Assembly (NCBI GenBank): GCA_900318175.1
Contig: ONJQ01000009.1
Span: 1-64,000 of the forward strand
Source: an uncultured Bacteroidales bacterium
GTDB taxonomy: Bacteria > Bacteroidota > Bacteroidia > Bacteroidales > P3
Length of the DNA stretch: 64,000 bases
Direction: 5' to 3'
This document shows, piece by piece, positions 51,346-59,313 of the stretch; positions within the stretch are counted from its first letter, which is position 1; each line of letters begins with the position of its first letter. The notes beneath the pieces were generated by a model. It saw nothing but the letters and a program-made list of their open reading frames with translations, did not search any database and was not told where the DNA came from. Made by a program: the position numbers and the translations under genes.

Positions 51346-51909
51346 TTAATTGATTTGATAAAAAAGTAATCGCTCAAAACCATATTTTTCCAACCGCGAA
51401 TCCTGATGGTAGCCCAATTGAAGGAGACTTTTGACGCTGGCGGGATTATAGGGAGAGACGGTTGCACACAAGAGGTTTATCCCTCTTGCTTTGGCCTCGG
51501 CAGCAAGCCGCTGGCCTAACTGAAATTGCAAGTGATGGCCGCGCCAGTCGGGACGCACAATACATATCTTGTAATTGGCAGAGGTGTACGGCTCTGCATT
51601 GATGGTGGTCAGCAACGGTGAGAGGTCTTCCGCTCCTCCCTTTTCAGGAACATACAACACTGCAAAGCCAGCCAAGAGAGACTCCAAGTGGGGTTTGTCC
51701 TTATTAACCGGAGTCGTTACTTTGCACCAAGCCCCTAAACAGAAGTGCGGCGGTTGCAGACACTCACGCCACATCTGCTCCGTGTTGCGTCGCAGCAGGT
51801 CGGGACGCTCCAAGCGGAGCAACGCCTCCTGCTCAACGGCCCTAACTTGGTCCAGATGTTCTATTCCCAAAGGGCTGAACGTGAATAAACCTGCTCTTGT
51901 GTATGTCAT
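51346..51909 (-). CDS. GNAT-type acetyltransferase
   Basis: A 187-residue protein. The region ANYKICIVRPDWRGHHLQFQ (about 110-130) has the R-x-x-G-x-A-like acetyl-CoA turn (RPDWRGHHLQ), then LGQRLAAEAKARGINLLCAT and NPASVKSLLQLGYHQDSRLE match GNAT motifs A and B. Substrate unknown. It overlaps the upstream lipoprotein gene by four bases (ATGTCA/TGA), so the two are coupled. Confidence 0.78.
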   Translation of the reverse strand: MTYTRAGLFTFSPLGIEHLDQVRAVEQEALLRLERPDLLRRNTEQMWRECLQPPHFCLGAWCKVTTPVNKDKPHLESLLAGFAVLYVPEKGGAEDLSPLLTTINAEPYTSANYKICIVRPDWRGHHLQFQLGQRLAAEAKARGINLLCATVSPYNPASVKSLLQLGYHQDSRLEKYGFERLLFYQIN

Positions 51910-52514
51910 TGTCTGCTTAAATAGTCCACAAACCAGTGGTCGGTGTTGACCAACCACACTGTGCAGTCATTATGTCCATCAATATTGGCCGCAACGGTCT
52001 CAACCGCCTTGGCGGAGACTTTGCGCAACATATTGCTCCACAAGATCAACACGGTGTAACGGCTGTTTGTATTTAGTCCAGGGAGGCAACGGCTGTATTC
52101 TGTGAACGTCATGCTCCCATGCCAGTCGGGCACCACCGTGGGCGATGGCGGAAATTGGCCAAACGACCCCTTATTGTTCCAGTCGTAGCTGAGAAGCCCC
52201 GACTGGGTGTAGCAATTGATGTGGTAGAACACCAACGAGTCTCCATCAAAGTAGAGCACCTGCACCGGCTGGGCCCGGTGTTGCATCATGGTTGTGTCGT
52301 GGTCAAGCCTTATCAGATTATCCTGTTGCTCCACCGTGGCAACAATCTGTCTACATGGCACTTTACGTTGACTCTCCGCAAGGAATGACTGCACCTTATC
52401 CTCTCGGTACTCCTTGATTTCGTCGATACCGAAGGCCACCTTGGCTATTACGGAGCATCCTGCCGCCAACGACAATGCTGCCAGCAGGATGCCCCAAAGG
52501 ATGAAACGACGCAT
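51906..52514 (-). CDS. lipoprotein of unknown function
   Basis: A 202-residue lipoprotein with signal MRRFILWGILLAALSLAAGC (Cys20). The mature protein has a basic-acidic helix (DEIKEYREDKVQSFLAESQR) and then strands with LNTNSRYTVLILWSNMLRKV, TVWLVNTDHWFVDYL. No family recognised. It follows the SIMPL gene by nine bases and overlaps the acetyltransferase start; the three form one operon. Confidence 0.76.
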   Translation of the reverse strand: MRRFILWGILLAALSLAAGCSVIAKVAFGIDEIKEYREDKVQSFLAESQRKVPCRQIVATVEQQDNLIRLDHDTTMMQHRAQPVQVLYFDGDSLVFYHINCYTQSGLLSYDWNNKGSFGQFPPSPTVVPDWHGSMTFTEYSRCLPGLNTNSRYTVLILWSNMLRKVSAKAVETVAANIDGHNDCTVWLVNTDHWFVDYLSRQ

Positions 52515-52523
52515 CCGTCAAGT

Positions 52524-53231
52524 TTATTTCAGATAGTATTCTACCGTCGTCACCACGCGGACTTTCTTCACCTGGGGGGTGTTCTCGTCAAGATCCTCCA
52601 CCTCGAAATAGCCCTGCGAGGCAGTGCGCATCTTGCCAATACGGCTATGGCTGTTCTTGGCAAACTCGTCGGCAGCGGCACGGGCGTTCTCAAGGCTTTC
52701 AGCTATCATGGCAGGCTTGATGTCGTTGAGTCCGAGATACTGATAGTCAGCCCAACTGTTGGCCAGAATGTTCTGGTTCACGAGGTCGGTCTCAAGTGTC
52801 TGCTGCAACTTGCGCACCAGCTCAAGATTCTTGGTGAAGACGGTGACCGTCTGGTCGACCTGATAGCGGAAGGTTATCTGCGACACGTTGTTGGCATAAG
52901 TGTAACGGTCGTCATAACTAGCATTCCCCACCTTGATTTCATCATCCTTGAAACCTGCTTCACGCAGTTTGCTGACAATAATGTTGTTGTTCCGCTGTAC
53001 GGTGCTGCGCAAGTCGGCCAGCGAGTTGTCCTTCTCACTGTAGCGGATACGCCACACCACGCGGTCGGCAGGAACCTCTTTCTCGCAGAGTCCACGCACC
53101 TTGACGGTGTCGTCGAATGATTTGAGCGTCCGCACAGCGCAGACCAACATCAAACCCAACACAAAAGCTGCGAGCACGATGCTCACGCCCTGAATCATGT
53201 TCTTTTTGAACGGTATGCTACTTCCTTTCAT
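52524..53231 (-). CDS. SIMPL (DUF541) domain protein
   Basis: A 235-residue protein with one N-terminal membrane segment (VSIVLAAFVLGLMLVCAVRT) and a SIMPL domain: TVKVRGLCEKEVPADRVVWR, NNIIVSKLREAGFKDDEIKV, then QVDQTVTVFTKNLELVRKLQ and ENARAAADEFAKNSHSRIGK. Family members are periplasmic or membrane-attached and of unclear role (envelope-stress in E. coli YggE). It starts the three-gene operon that ends in the GNAT gene. Confidence 0.9.
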   Translation of the reverse strand: MKGSSIPFKKNMIQGVSIVLAAFVLGLMLVCAVRTLKSFDDTVKVRGLCEKEVPADRVVWRIRYSEKDNSLADLRSTVQRNNNIIVSKLREAGFKDDEIKVGNASYDDRYTYANNVSQITFRYQVDQTVTVFTKNLELVRKLQQTLETDLVNQNILANSWADYQYLGLNDIKPAMIAESLENARAAADEFAKNSHSRIGKMRTASQGYFEVEDLDENTPQVKKVRVVTTVEYYLK

Positions 53232-53602
53232 AGGTATTGGAATTAATTATTTATGCATTAATAACGCGGTACCTGGCTTTTTATTGCATACTTTACTCAC
53301 CGGCCAGATATTATTCTCCTTTATCCCAAAACGGCCATTAGGATTCCGGAAACTCCTACGGAGTGGTTGACAAGGGGTAATATGTTGGCTATTAAGCTAA
53401 AACTCCTACGGAGTAACTGCCGAATCGTGCTATGCGTAGGGAATCGCTCTGCCCCGTAGGGGTTTAATAGCATATCATGATGTCATACAGCCATATTCTC
53501 CGTAGGAGATTTCGAGCAGGTACAATCCAATGACCAATATGGGTTCAATACTGCCTGTCACCCCGGCGGTGTTGGGCAAAGGCGGTGCCGCATGGGGCAC
53601 GG
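53232..53602. other. intergenic region with short palindromes
   Basis: This 371-base region has no supported gene. It holds four short palindromes with TAC/GTA loops and AT-rich flanks. Nothing else is recognised. Confidence 0.65.
53352..53509. repeat. REP-like short palindromes with TAC/GTA loops
   Basis: ACTCC-TAC-GGAGT occurs twice in direct orientation (53352-53364 and 53402-53414, 37 bases apart), then CCCC-GTA-GGGG (53452-53462) and TCTCC-GTA-GGAGA (53497-53509). The last two have the complementary loop, so the units alternate in orientation. Confidence 0.75.
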
Positions 53603-54745
53603 CTATTCCACCACCAGTTTCTCGATAGCAGTTGTCCGGTCAGTTTTCATCCTCACAGCGTAGGTGCCTCTTGGCAGATGGCTGATGTCGAGTGTCACGC
53701 TCTGTGTCATGTCCCCGCAGGTGCGGCGGATAAGTGTCCGTCCGTTCATGTCAATCACTTCGAGGTGGAGTATACCCTCCTCCGATGTCACATTCACTTT
53801 ATCCCTCGCGGGATTGGGCTGCACCCTCATGCTGCTCTGTCCGTTTGCCTGGTCAATGTCATTGGTCTGGAGGATGGGGAAGTACGCTTGTTCGAATGGA
53901 GTCATCAGCCTTGTGCTGTCCCAGTCGGGTATGGTAGTGTATATTTCATGTCGGTTGTAAATGTTGTACAGACCCAATACAGTGTCACTACAAAAATTTA
54001 TATAAGGGTCGAACCCCGGTATACGACATTCGTCCGGGATTCTTTCACGATGGAGTGAGAATAATTCTTGGCGGTCGGCAGCCAGTGATGCCTTATCCCC
54101 CTCGCGCAGAGCAGCTATTGTGTTAAATTTTTCAATCATTATGATGATAAAGAAGCCTCTCACTGTCACAGGCTGGTCGAAGTAGAATTCATGGAAATAC
54201 TTGTAGTAGTTTATGGGGTCGGTCGGGTCGTATGAGTCATAGATCGGATCGGAGCCTTGGTAGATGGGATATTTCATTATGATATCGGGTTCTTTTCCCC
54301 TGTCTATGTGGAAGGTCTGCTCTTTCACCACTTGCAACTCCGGGGTTCCAAAGCTCGCCTTGTAGATAACCACAGTGACATCATGGTCCTTGTCCAACTC
54401 GTAAGAAAACTCTTTTAATTCTTGATTTCTACAAAAGAGCGAAACGGCTACCCCTTTTATGGTCACGGTCTTTGTGCTGTCTTCCCCTTTGAATAAAAAG
54501 GGGCATCCAATTGCCCAGGGATCTGGGACAGAATCGCATATTTTGGGAAGAAAAATGCTTTCGGTATGGATTTGATGAGGCGAGAATCCCCGGTAGGGTG
54601 TGATTTTCTCAGGGCATGGTATTTCTTGGTATAAGTAATTGGGGTTAGGGTAATCAACTATCGGTTGCCATTGCGCCATAGCGTCATTCATGGCTGCTGC
54701 CATTGCTATCATGGATAGTAATGTGTAAAGATATTTGTTGTTCAT
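53603..54745 (-). CDS. exported protein with type IX sorting domain
   Basis: A 380-residue exported protein: signal peptide ending AMAQW. The middle (about 30-290) has no recognised family. The last about 75 residues form a T9SS type A sorting domain: MRVQPNPARDKVNVTSEEGI (about 308-327), HLEVIDMNGRTLIRRT, LDISHLPRGTYAVRMKT and a final IEKLVVE. This domain is removed or lipid-linked when cargo reaches the surface. Expected at the cell surface. The next minus-strand gene upstream (54809) is also an exported protein, but lacks this domain. Confidence 0.85.
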   Translation of the reverse strand: MNNKYLYTLLSMIAMAAAMNDAMAQWQPIVDYPNPNYLYQEIPCPEKITPYRGFSPHQIHTESIFLPKICDSVPDPWAIGCPFLFKGEDSTKTVTIKGVAVSLFCRNQELKEFSYELDKDHDVTVVIYKASFGTPELQVVKEQTFHIDRGKEPDIIMKYPIYQGSDPIYDSYDPTDPINYYKYFHEFYFDQPVTVRGFFIIIMIEKFNTIAALREGDKASLAADRQELFSLHRERIPDECRIPGFDPYINFCSDTVLGLYNIYNRHEIYTTIPDWDSTRLMTPFEQAYFPILQTNDIDQANGQSSMRVQPNPARDKVNVTSEEGILHLEVIDMNGRTLIRRTCGDMTQSVTLDISHLPRGTYAVRMKTDRTTAIEKLVVE

Positions 54746-54808
54746 AACGCGTGATTATATGACGATTGTTGTTTATTTAATCTTATTATTGTGATGATGT
54801 TATTATTT

Positions 54809-56143
54809 TTACTGTGGGCATTGGGGATTTAACTGATGTAATACTGTATTGTTCATCGCTGTACCGAATAATAATTGATGAGGCTCATCTTTCCCCTTGG
54901 TGTCGGTGTGCATGGTGTAGGTGGTGTCGGTAAACATGTCTGTGGTGTAGGATTGGAAGCAATCGGTTGAGTAAGTGGCTGCAGGCAGCGTGCTGAAGTC
55001 GAGCATGATCCATCCTTCCCTCTCAGCGGCCATGAATCCGTTGGGTGGAACAGGGTGCAACGAGGAGTAATGGAGAGGATTGGCAGAAGGGTAGAGTGCG
55101 TTAGAATAGTAATAATATTGAGGTACGTACAGCCAAGATGTAGGGTAGGGGTTTAAACGGTAGAATTGGCCGCGGCCAAGTAAGATAGAGTCGATAAGCA
55201 TCAGTTCTCTGCGGTTGTTCAAGTATGCCATGTCTGGTGGGGGAGCAAAAGAAGCAAGGTCGGAAAGCATCATCCCGCAGTATTGATTGTAGTCCATTAG
55301 GCCTGTGGCCGCGGAGAGGGTGAAAAGCCGTAGTGCTGTGTAGGGCGTTTTTCGGCAGTATGAAGCCATGATTACAGAGTCGTTGTTCAACGCAGACATG
55401 CATATACCGCTGGCAAAAGTATCGGGGCAAGGGTACCAGTGCTGAATTTCGAAGTAAGGCAGGAAATTGATAGCGGGAGTGCCGACTGGCACACGCCGCA
55501 GGGTTAGCGTATTCAAGAGTGGGTTGTCGGTACCGGCCACTACGAAATAGTTGTCCGTCTTGACAACGTCCCAATACAATTCATCTTTATCTCCCATAAA
55601 GAATAGTCGGCAAGTTCCGGGTCCATGGTAGTTTTCCACATAAAGGACATGGTCTGCCCCTTTCGTGTCGGGGTCATGGTAAATGCTTTCCAGCCCAATG
55701 GCAATGATATTTTCCGCTCGTTTCTCCCCGTTGACGGCCATTCGGTTCAGGACAGCGAGCCCGAGTTTGTTCATGTCGTAATAAAAAGTGATGTTGCCCG
55801 TGCCGGCCACGAGGTTCGGAATACCGAAGTGACCAAGCAGTGCCGTATGGCTGTTGGTGTTGGTGCCGCAAAAGTAGGCAGTTGTGTCAATGATGTGGAA
55901 ATCTTTGATTGACCATCCGTCGGGAACCTTTACACGGTAAGTAAGCGCTCCGGGGTCGAAAACGCTAAAGTAAACAAACCATCCTGTGCCTCCCGATTCT
56001 TCAACATACGCAATGTTGTTCTGGCGGATAATTCCATGGTCTGGATTAACGATGGAGTTGGTCGTAATATAGTCTTGTGCTGACACATTCGCAACAGAGA
56101 CTAACGCCAGAATGATACTGATAAGAAATAGCTTTTTTTTCAT
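54809..56143 (-). CDS. exported protein of unknown function
   Basis: A 444-residue protein with signal peptide (MKKKLFLISIILALVSVANV, cleaved near SAQ). The mature part has regular strand-turn patterns (YITTNSIVNPDHGIIRQNNI; FGIPNLVAGTGNITFYYDMN; VVAGTDNPLLNTLTLRRVPV) that look like beta-propeller blades, but I recognise no family and see no T9SS sorting domain at the C-terminus. It precedes the sorting-domain protein by 63 bases on the same strand and has a full promoter. Confidence 0.78.
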   Translation of the reverse strand: MKKKLFLISIILALVSVANVSAQDYITTNSIVNPDHGIIRQNNIAYVEESGGTGWFVYFSVFDPGALTYRVKVPDGWSIKDFHIIDTTAYFCGTNTNSHTALLGHFGIPNLVAGTGNITFYYDMNKLGLAVLNRMAVNGEKRAENIIAIGLESIYHDPDTKGADHVLYVENYHGPGTCRLFFMGDKDELYWDVVKTDNYFVVAGTDNPLLNTLTLRRVPVGTPAINFLPYFEIQHWYPCPDTFASGICMSALNNDSVIMASYCRKTPYTALRLFTLSAATGLMDYNQYCGMMLSDLASFAPPPDMAYLNNRRELMLIDSILLGRGQFYRLNPYPTSWLYVPQYYYYSNALYPSANPLHYSSLHPVPPNGFMAAEREGWIMLDFSTLPAATYSTDCFQSYTTDMFTDTTYTMHTDTKGKDEPHQLLFGTAMNNTVLHQLNPQCPQ

Positions 56144-56239
56144 TTTTTATGGTATATAAGTTGTATGGTAAAATATAAATTGTTATTAATATGTATTTTA
56201 TATGAGTGGAATGGGTGTAATAATATATTTTTGTATCTG

Positions 56240-56269
56240 CAAATATACATTTTTTTTCTATTCGCCAAA
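56240..56269 (-). promoter_or_regulatory. Bacteroidota-type promoter for the exported protein
   Basis: On the minus strand TTTG (56269-56266), 18 bases, TATATTTG (56247-56240), about 97 bases before the ATG. Confidence 0.75.
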
Positions 56270-56543
56270 TAGTTTCTTTGATTCTTAACCCCAATCGGTC
56301 GTTAAATATGATATGATTTGTACATAAATGCAATGCTTTACGATGTCATTTTTCTTATGACCGCCATTGACAGTTTGTTTACTACGAGTGTACCATATTT
56401 CCCTTTCCTAATGACCGATATGGGATAAACAGAAATAATAAAGACAATCTATCAAATCATACTATAGCCAACAATAATGACCCAAATCAGTCAATAGCGT
56501 TGAATGGCAGTCCTTTCCGATTATATCTCTCGCAAAACCATAG

Positions 56544-56573
56544 AAAATGGGGCGCCCTTTCGGACAGCCCCAT
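56544..56573 (-). terminator. intrinsic terminator after urocanate hydratase
   Basis: ATGGGGC (56547-56553) pairs with GCCCCAT (56567-56573); on the minus strand it is followed by TTTTC. Confidence 0.62.
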
Positions 56574-56598
56574 CTTTGTTACTCTATCTTGCTTGAGC

Positions 56599-58599
56599 TT
56601 AGAACAGGCCTTCGAGGAGGTTATCGTCCACCAAATTGGGCATGGTGACCTTCAACTCGGGGCAGATGTCCATGGCGCGCTTGATGGCGAACATGGCACC
56701 CTCGTTGCGGGCCCAGCTGCGGCGGCTGATGCCGTTGTTCACATCCCAGTGGAGCATCATGCGCAGACGGCGGTCGCAAGCCTCGCTGCCGTCCAGCACC
56801 ATACCGAAGCCGCCGTTCATCACTTCGCCCCAGCCTACACCGCCACCATTGTGGATGCTGACCCACGTGGCTCCGCGGAAGCTGTCGCCAATGACGTTCT
56901 GCACGGCCATATCGGCGCAACGGTTACTGCCGTCGTAAATGTTGCTGGTCTCACGGAAGGGGCTGTCGGTACCGCTCACGTCGTGGTGGTCACGACCAAG
57001 GACGATAGGAGCGGATATCTCGCCCTTCTTGATGGCCTCGTTGAAGCGGGCTGCAATCTTGGTGCGGCCCTCGCAGTCGGCATAGAGGATACGGGCCTGG
57101 CTGCCAACTACCAGGTGGTTTTCCTTGGCACCCTTGATCCACTGGATATTGTCGTGCATCTGCTGCTGAATCTCGGCGGGGGCTGTGGCTGCTATTTCGC
57201 CCAGCACCTCCATAGCGATATGGTCGCTCTTGTCGAGGTCCTCGGGTTTGCCGCTGGTGCAGACCCAACGGAAGGGACCGAAGCCGTAGTCGAAGCACAT
57301 GGGGCCCATGATGTCCTGCACGTATGAGGGATAGCGGAAAGCACTGTGGTCTTCATTCCAGATGTCGGCACCGGCGCGGCTGCTCTCCAGCAGGAAGGCG
57401 TTGCCATAGTCGAAGAAGTACATACCCTTGGCAGTAAGTTTGTTGACGGCTGCCACATGACGGCGCAACGACTCCTGAACTTTCTCCTTGAAGAGTTCGG
57501 GCTTTTCGGCCATCATCACCTTGGCATCCTCGAAGCTGACACCCACGGGATAGTAGCCACCGGCCCAGGGATTGTGCAGCGAGGTCTGGTCGGAGCCGAG
57601 ATCCACCTGGATGCCCTTCTCTGCGCAGTATTCCCAAAGGTCAACCACGTTGCCCTGATAGGCAAACGAGCGGGCAATCTTCTGCTCGCGGGCTTTGTTC
57701 ACAGCCACAAAGAGCTCGTCGAGGTCGGCGTGCACTTCGTCCACCCAGCCTTGGTCATAGCGCTTCTGCGTGGCGGCGGGGTTGATTTCAGCGGTGATGC
57801 TCACCACCCCTGCAATGTCGCCAGCCTTGGGCTGTGCGCCGCTCATGCCACCGAGGCCGGCGGTGATGAACAGCTTGCCAGCCGTGCCGCCGCCCAGCTT
57901 ACGGGCTGCGTTCAGCACGGTGATGGTGGTGCCATGCACGATGCCCTGCGGGCCGATGTACATATAGCTGCCAGCAGTCATCTGGCCGTACTGCGTCACG
58001 CCGAGAGCGTTGTAGCGCTCCCAATCGTCGGGCTTGCTGTAGTTGGGAATCATCATGCCGTTGGTCACCACCACGCGGGGAGCATCCTTGTGCGAAGGAT
58101 AGAGCCCCATCGGGTGGCCGCTGTACATAACAAGGGTCTGCTCGTCGGTCATCTCGCTCAGATACTTCATCACCAGGCGGTACTGGGCCCAGTTCTGGAA
58201 CACGGCGCCGTTTCCGCCGTAGGTAATCAGCTCGTGCGGATGCTGTGCCACTGCGGGGTCCAGATTGTTCTGAATCATCAGCATAATGGCGGCAGCCTGA
58301 CGGCACTTGGCCGGATACTCGTCAATGGGGCGGGCATACATCTTGTAGGTGGGGCGCAGACGATACATATAAATGCGGCCATATTTCTTCAACTCCTCTG
58401 CAAACTCGGGAGCCAGCATCGCATGGTCCTTCGGGTCAAAATAACGAAGGGCGTTGCGGATGGCCAGTTTCTTCTCTGCAGGGGTGAGGATGTCCTTGCG
58501 CTTGGGCGCATGGTTCACTGTGGGGTCATAAGGCTGCGGTTCGGGCAGGGGATTAGGAATACCCTGACGCAATTCATTTTGGAATTCTTCGAGTGTCAT
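56599..58599 (-). CDS. hutU: urocanate hydratase
   Basis: A 666-residue cytoplasmic NAD-dependent enzyme of histidine breakdown (urocanate to imidazolone propionate). Family regions include HELITYGGNGAVFQNWAQYR (about 123-142), YSGHPMGLYPSHKDAPRVVV (about 159-178), GTAGKLFITAGLGGMSGAQP (about 239-258) and DLGSDQTSLHNPWAGGYYPV. The C-terminus carries GGVGWGEVMNGGFGMVLDGS. Usual HutU is about 550-680 residues; this is at the upper end. No hutH, hutI or formiminotransferase gene is nearby, so it is separate from its pathway here. It lies 27 bases after the HEPN remnant. Confidence 0.95.
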   Translation of the reverse strand: MTLEEFQNELRQGIPNPLPEPQPYDPTVNHAPKRKDILTPAEKKLAIRNALRYFDPKDHAMLAPEFAEELKKYGRIYMYRLRPTYKMYARPIDEYPAKCRQAAAIMLMIQNNLDPAVAQHPHELITYGGNGAVFQNWAQYRLVMKYLSEMTDEQTLVMYSGHPMGLYPSHKDAPRVVVTNGMMIPNYSKPDDWERYNALGVTQYGQMTAGSYMYIGPQGIVHGTTITVLNAARKLGGGTAGKLFITAGLGGMSGAQPKAGDIAGVVSITAEINPAATQKRYDQGWVDEVHADLDELFVAVNKAREQKIARSFAYQGNVVDLWEYCAEKGIQVDLGSDQTSLHNPWAGGYYPVGVSFEDAKVMMAEKPELFKEKVQESLRRHVAAVNKLTAKGMYFFDYGNAFLLESSRAGADIWNEDHSAFRYPSYVQDIMGPMCFDYGFGPFRWVCTSGKPEDLDKSDHIAMEVLGEIAATAPAEIQQQMHDNIQWIKGAKENHLVVGSQARILYADCEGRTKIAARFNEAIKKGEISAPIVLGRDHHDVSGTDSPFRETSNIYDGSNRCADMAVQNVIGDSFRGATWVSIHNGGGVGWGEVMNGGFGMVLDGSEACDRRLRMMLHWDVNNGISRRSWARNEGAMFAIKRAMDICPELKVTMPNLVDDNLLEGLF

Positions 58600-58626
58600 A
58601 TTAGTTTATTTTATTTTTTATTCATT

Positions 58627-58731
58627 TCAAAAATCGTCAATACTCCTCACACCCTCGGTACGTTCAATAATCGTATTGACCAACCGACTGACTTGATTCA
58701 GTGCATTCATTGCAAGCTCATGGTCAAACAT
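58627..58731 (-). pseudogene. HEPN toxin remnant, truncated to 34 residues
   Basis: Starting at an ATG that overlaps the stop of the MNT gene, this frame reads MFDHELAMNALNQVSRLVNT then IIERTEGVRSIDDF and stops at TGA. That matches only the first third of HEPN-domain toxins (DUF86-like), which continue after SIDDF for 70-90 residues with the catalytic R-x4-6-H region. The remainder is absent; the urocanase start follows 27 bases later. So the RNase toxin half of a HEPN-MNT pair is lost. Confidence 0.72.
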
Positions 58732-59017
58732 ACCGTCCCTCCTTCATAATGCGACTACGAAGTACAGCATTCATGTTGTCATGTACACGGACAATATCCA
58801 CGCTGCAACCAAACAACTTTTTCAATTCCGATTGCAACATATCGACAGTAAGCAACGATAATGCCCGTCCTTCATAATAGATGTCGACATCGCTCTCCTC
58901 CATCTGTTCGCCACGAGCCGCTGAGCCAAATACACCAATCTTACTGATACCGTATCGGTCAGCAGCATAGGGTTTGTACTGTCCCAGCAACGTCAGAATA
59001 TCATCCGTCGTTCTCAT
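58724..59017 (-). CDS. MNT-type nucleotidyltransferase (antitoxin of HEPN-MNT pair)
   Basis: A 97-residue minimal nucleotidyltransferase. The motif IGVFGSAARGEQMEESDVDI shows GS (31-32) and the acidic pair Asp43 and Asp45. In HEPN-MNT systems, this protein adds AMP to the toxin and neutralises it. The start at 59017 is nearly leaderless relative to the promoter at 59027. With its partner cut short, it may be a leftover. Confidence 0.85.
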   Translation of the reverse strand: MRTTDDILTLLGQYKPYAADRYGISKIGVFGSAARGEQMEESDVDIYYEGRALSLLTVDMLQSELKKLFGCSVDIVRVHDNMNAVLRSRIMKEGRYV

Positions 59018-59026
59018 TTCAAATTG

Positions 59027-59058
59027 CAAAAATACGAATAATTATTGGAACAGCCAAA
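59027..59058 (-). promoter_or_regulatory. Bacteroidota-type promoter for the MNT gene
   Basis: On the minus strand TTTG (59058-59055), 20 bases, TATTTTTG (59034-59027), only 10 bases before the ATG. Confidence 0.65.
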
Positions 59059-59222
59059 ATATTATTTATAGAATTCTTCCAACCCTAAACGCATTTATTT
59101 GTAATTATGTGATTCAAAAAGCAAGACTACGAATATTATTCGATACAGCCAGGATTTTCTTCCACCGGGGGAGTGCTGATGTTTAAGGCGGTGAAAACCA
59201 TCTCCTTCGACCTTTGAAAAAC

Positions 59223-59277
59223 GCCCGTTCAACGCTCCTTCAATATTGATTCAATATAGAACGGGCGTTGAACGGGC
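59223..59277. repeat. perfect 13-bp inverted repeat
   Basis: GCCCGTTCAACGC (59223-59235) and GCGTTGAACGGGC (59265-59277) are exact inverse complements around a 29-base AT-rich centre that contains CAATATTGATTCAATAT. GAACGGGC also repeats (59259-59266 and 59270-59277), so alternative pairings are possible. It lies 36 bases past the end of the protease gene. Confidence 0.7.
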
Positions 59278-59313
59278 ATTTATGATTGGTCCAAGAAATG
59301 GATCAACAATAGC

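Larger units (their letters stand above)
56144..56598. other. AT-rich intergenic region
   Basis: This 455-base region carries the exported-protein promoter (56240-56269) and the hutU terminator (56544-56573). No coding sequence or RNA gene is recognised; stretches are strongly AT-rich. Confidence 0.65.

Noticed and set aside
56046-56333. A 95-codon minus-strand frame covering the promoter and start of the exported protein.
   Set aside because: It overlaps the promoter and the signal peptide in another frame.
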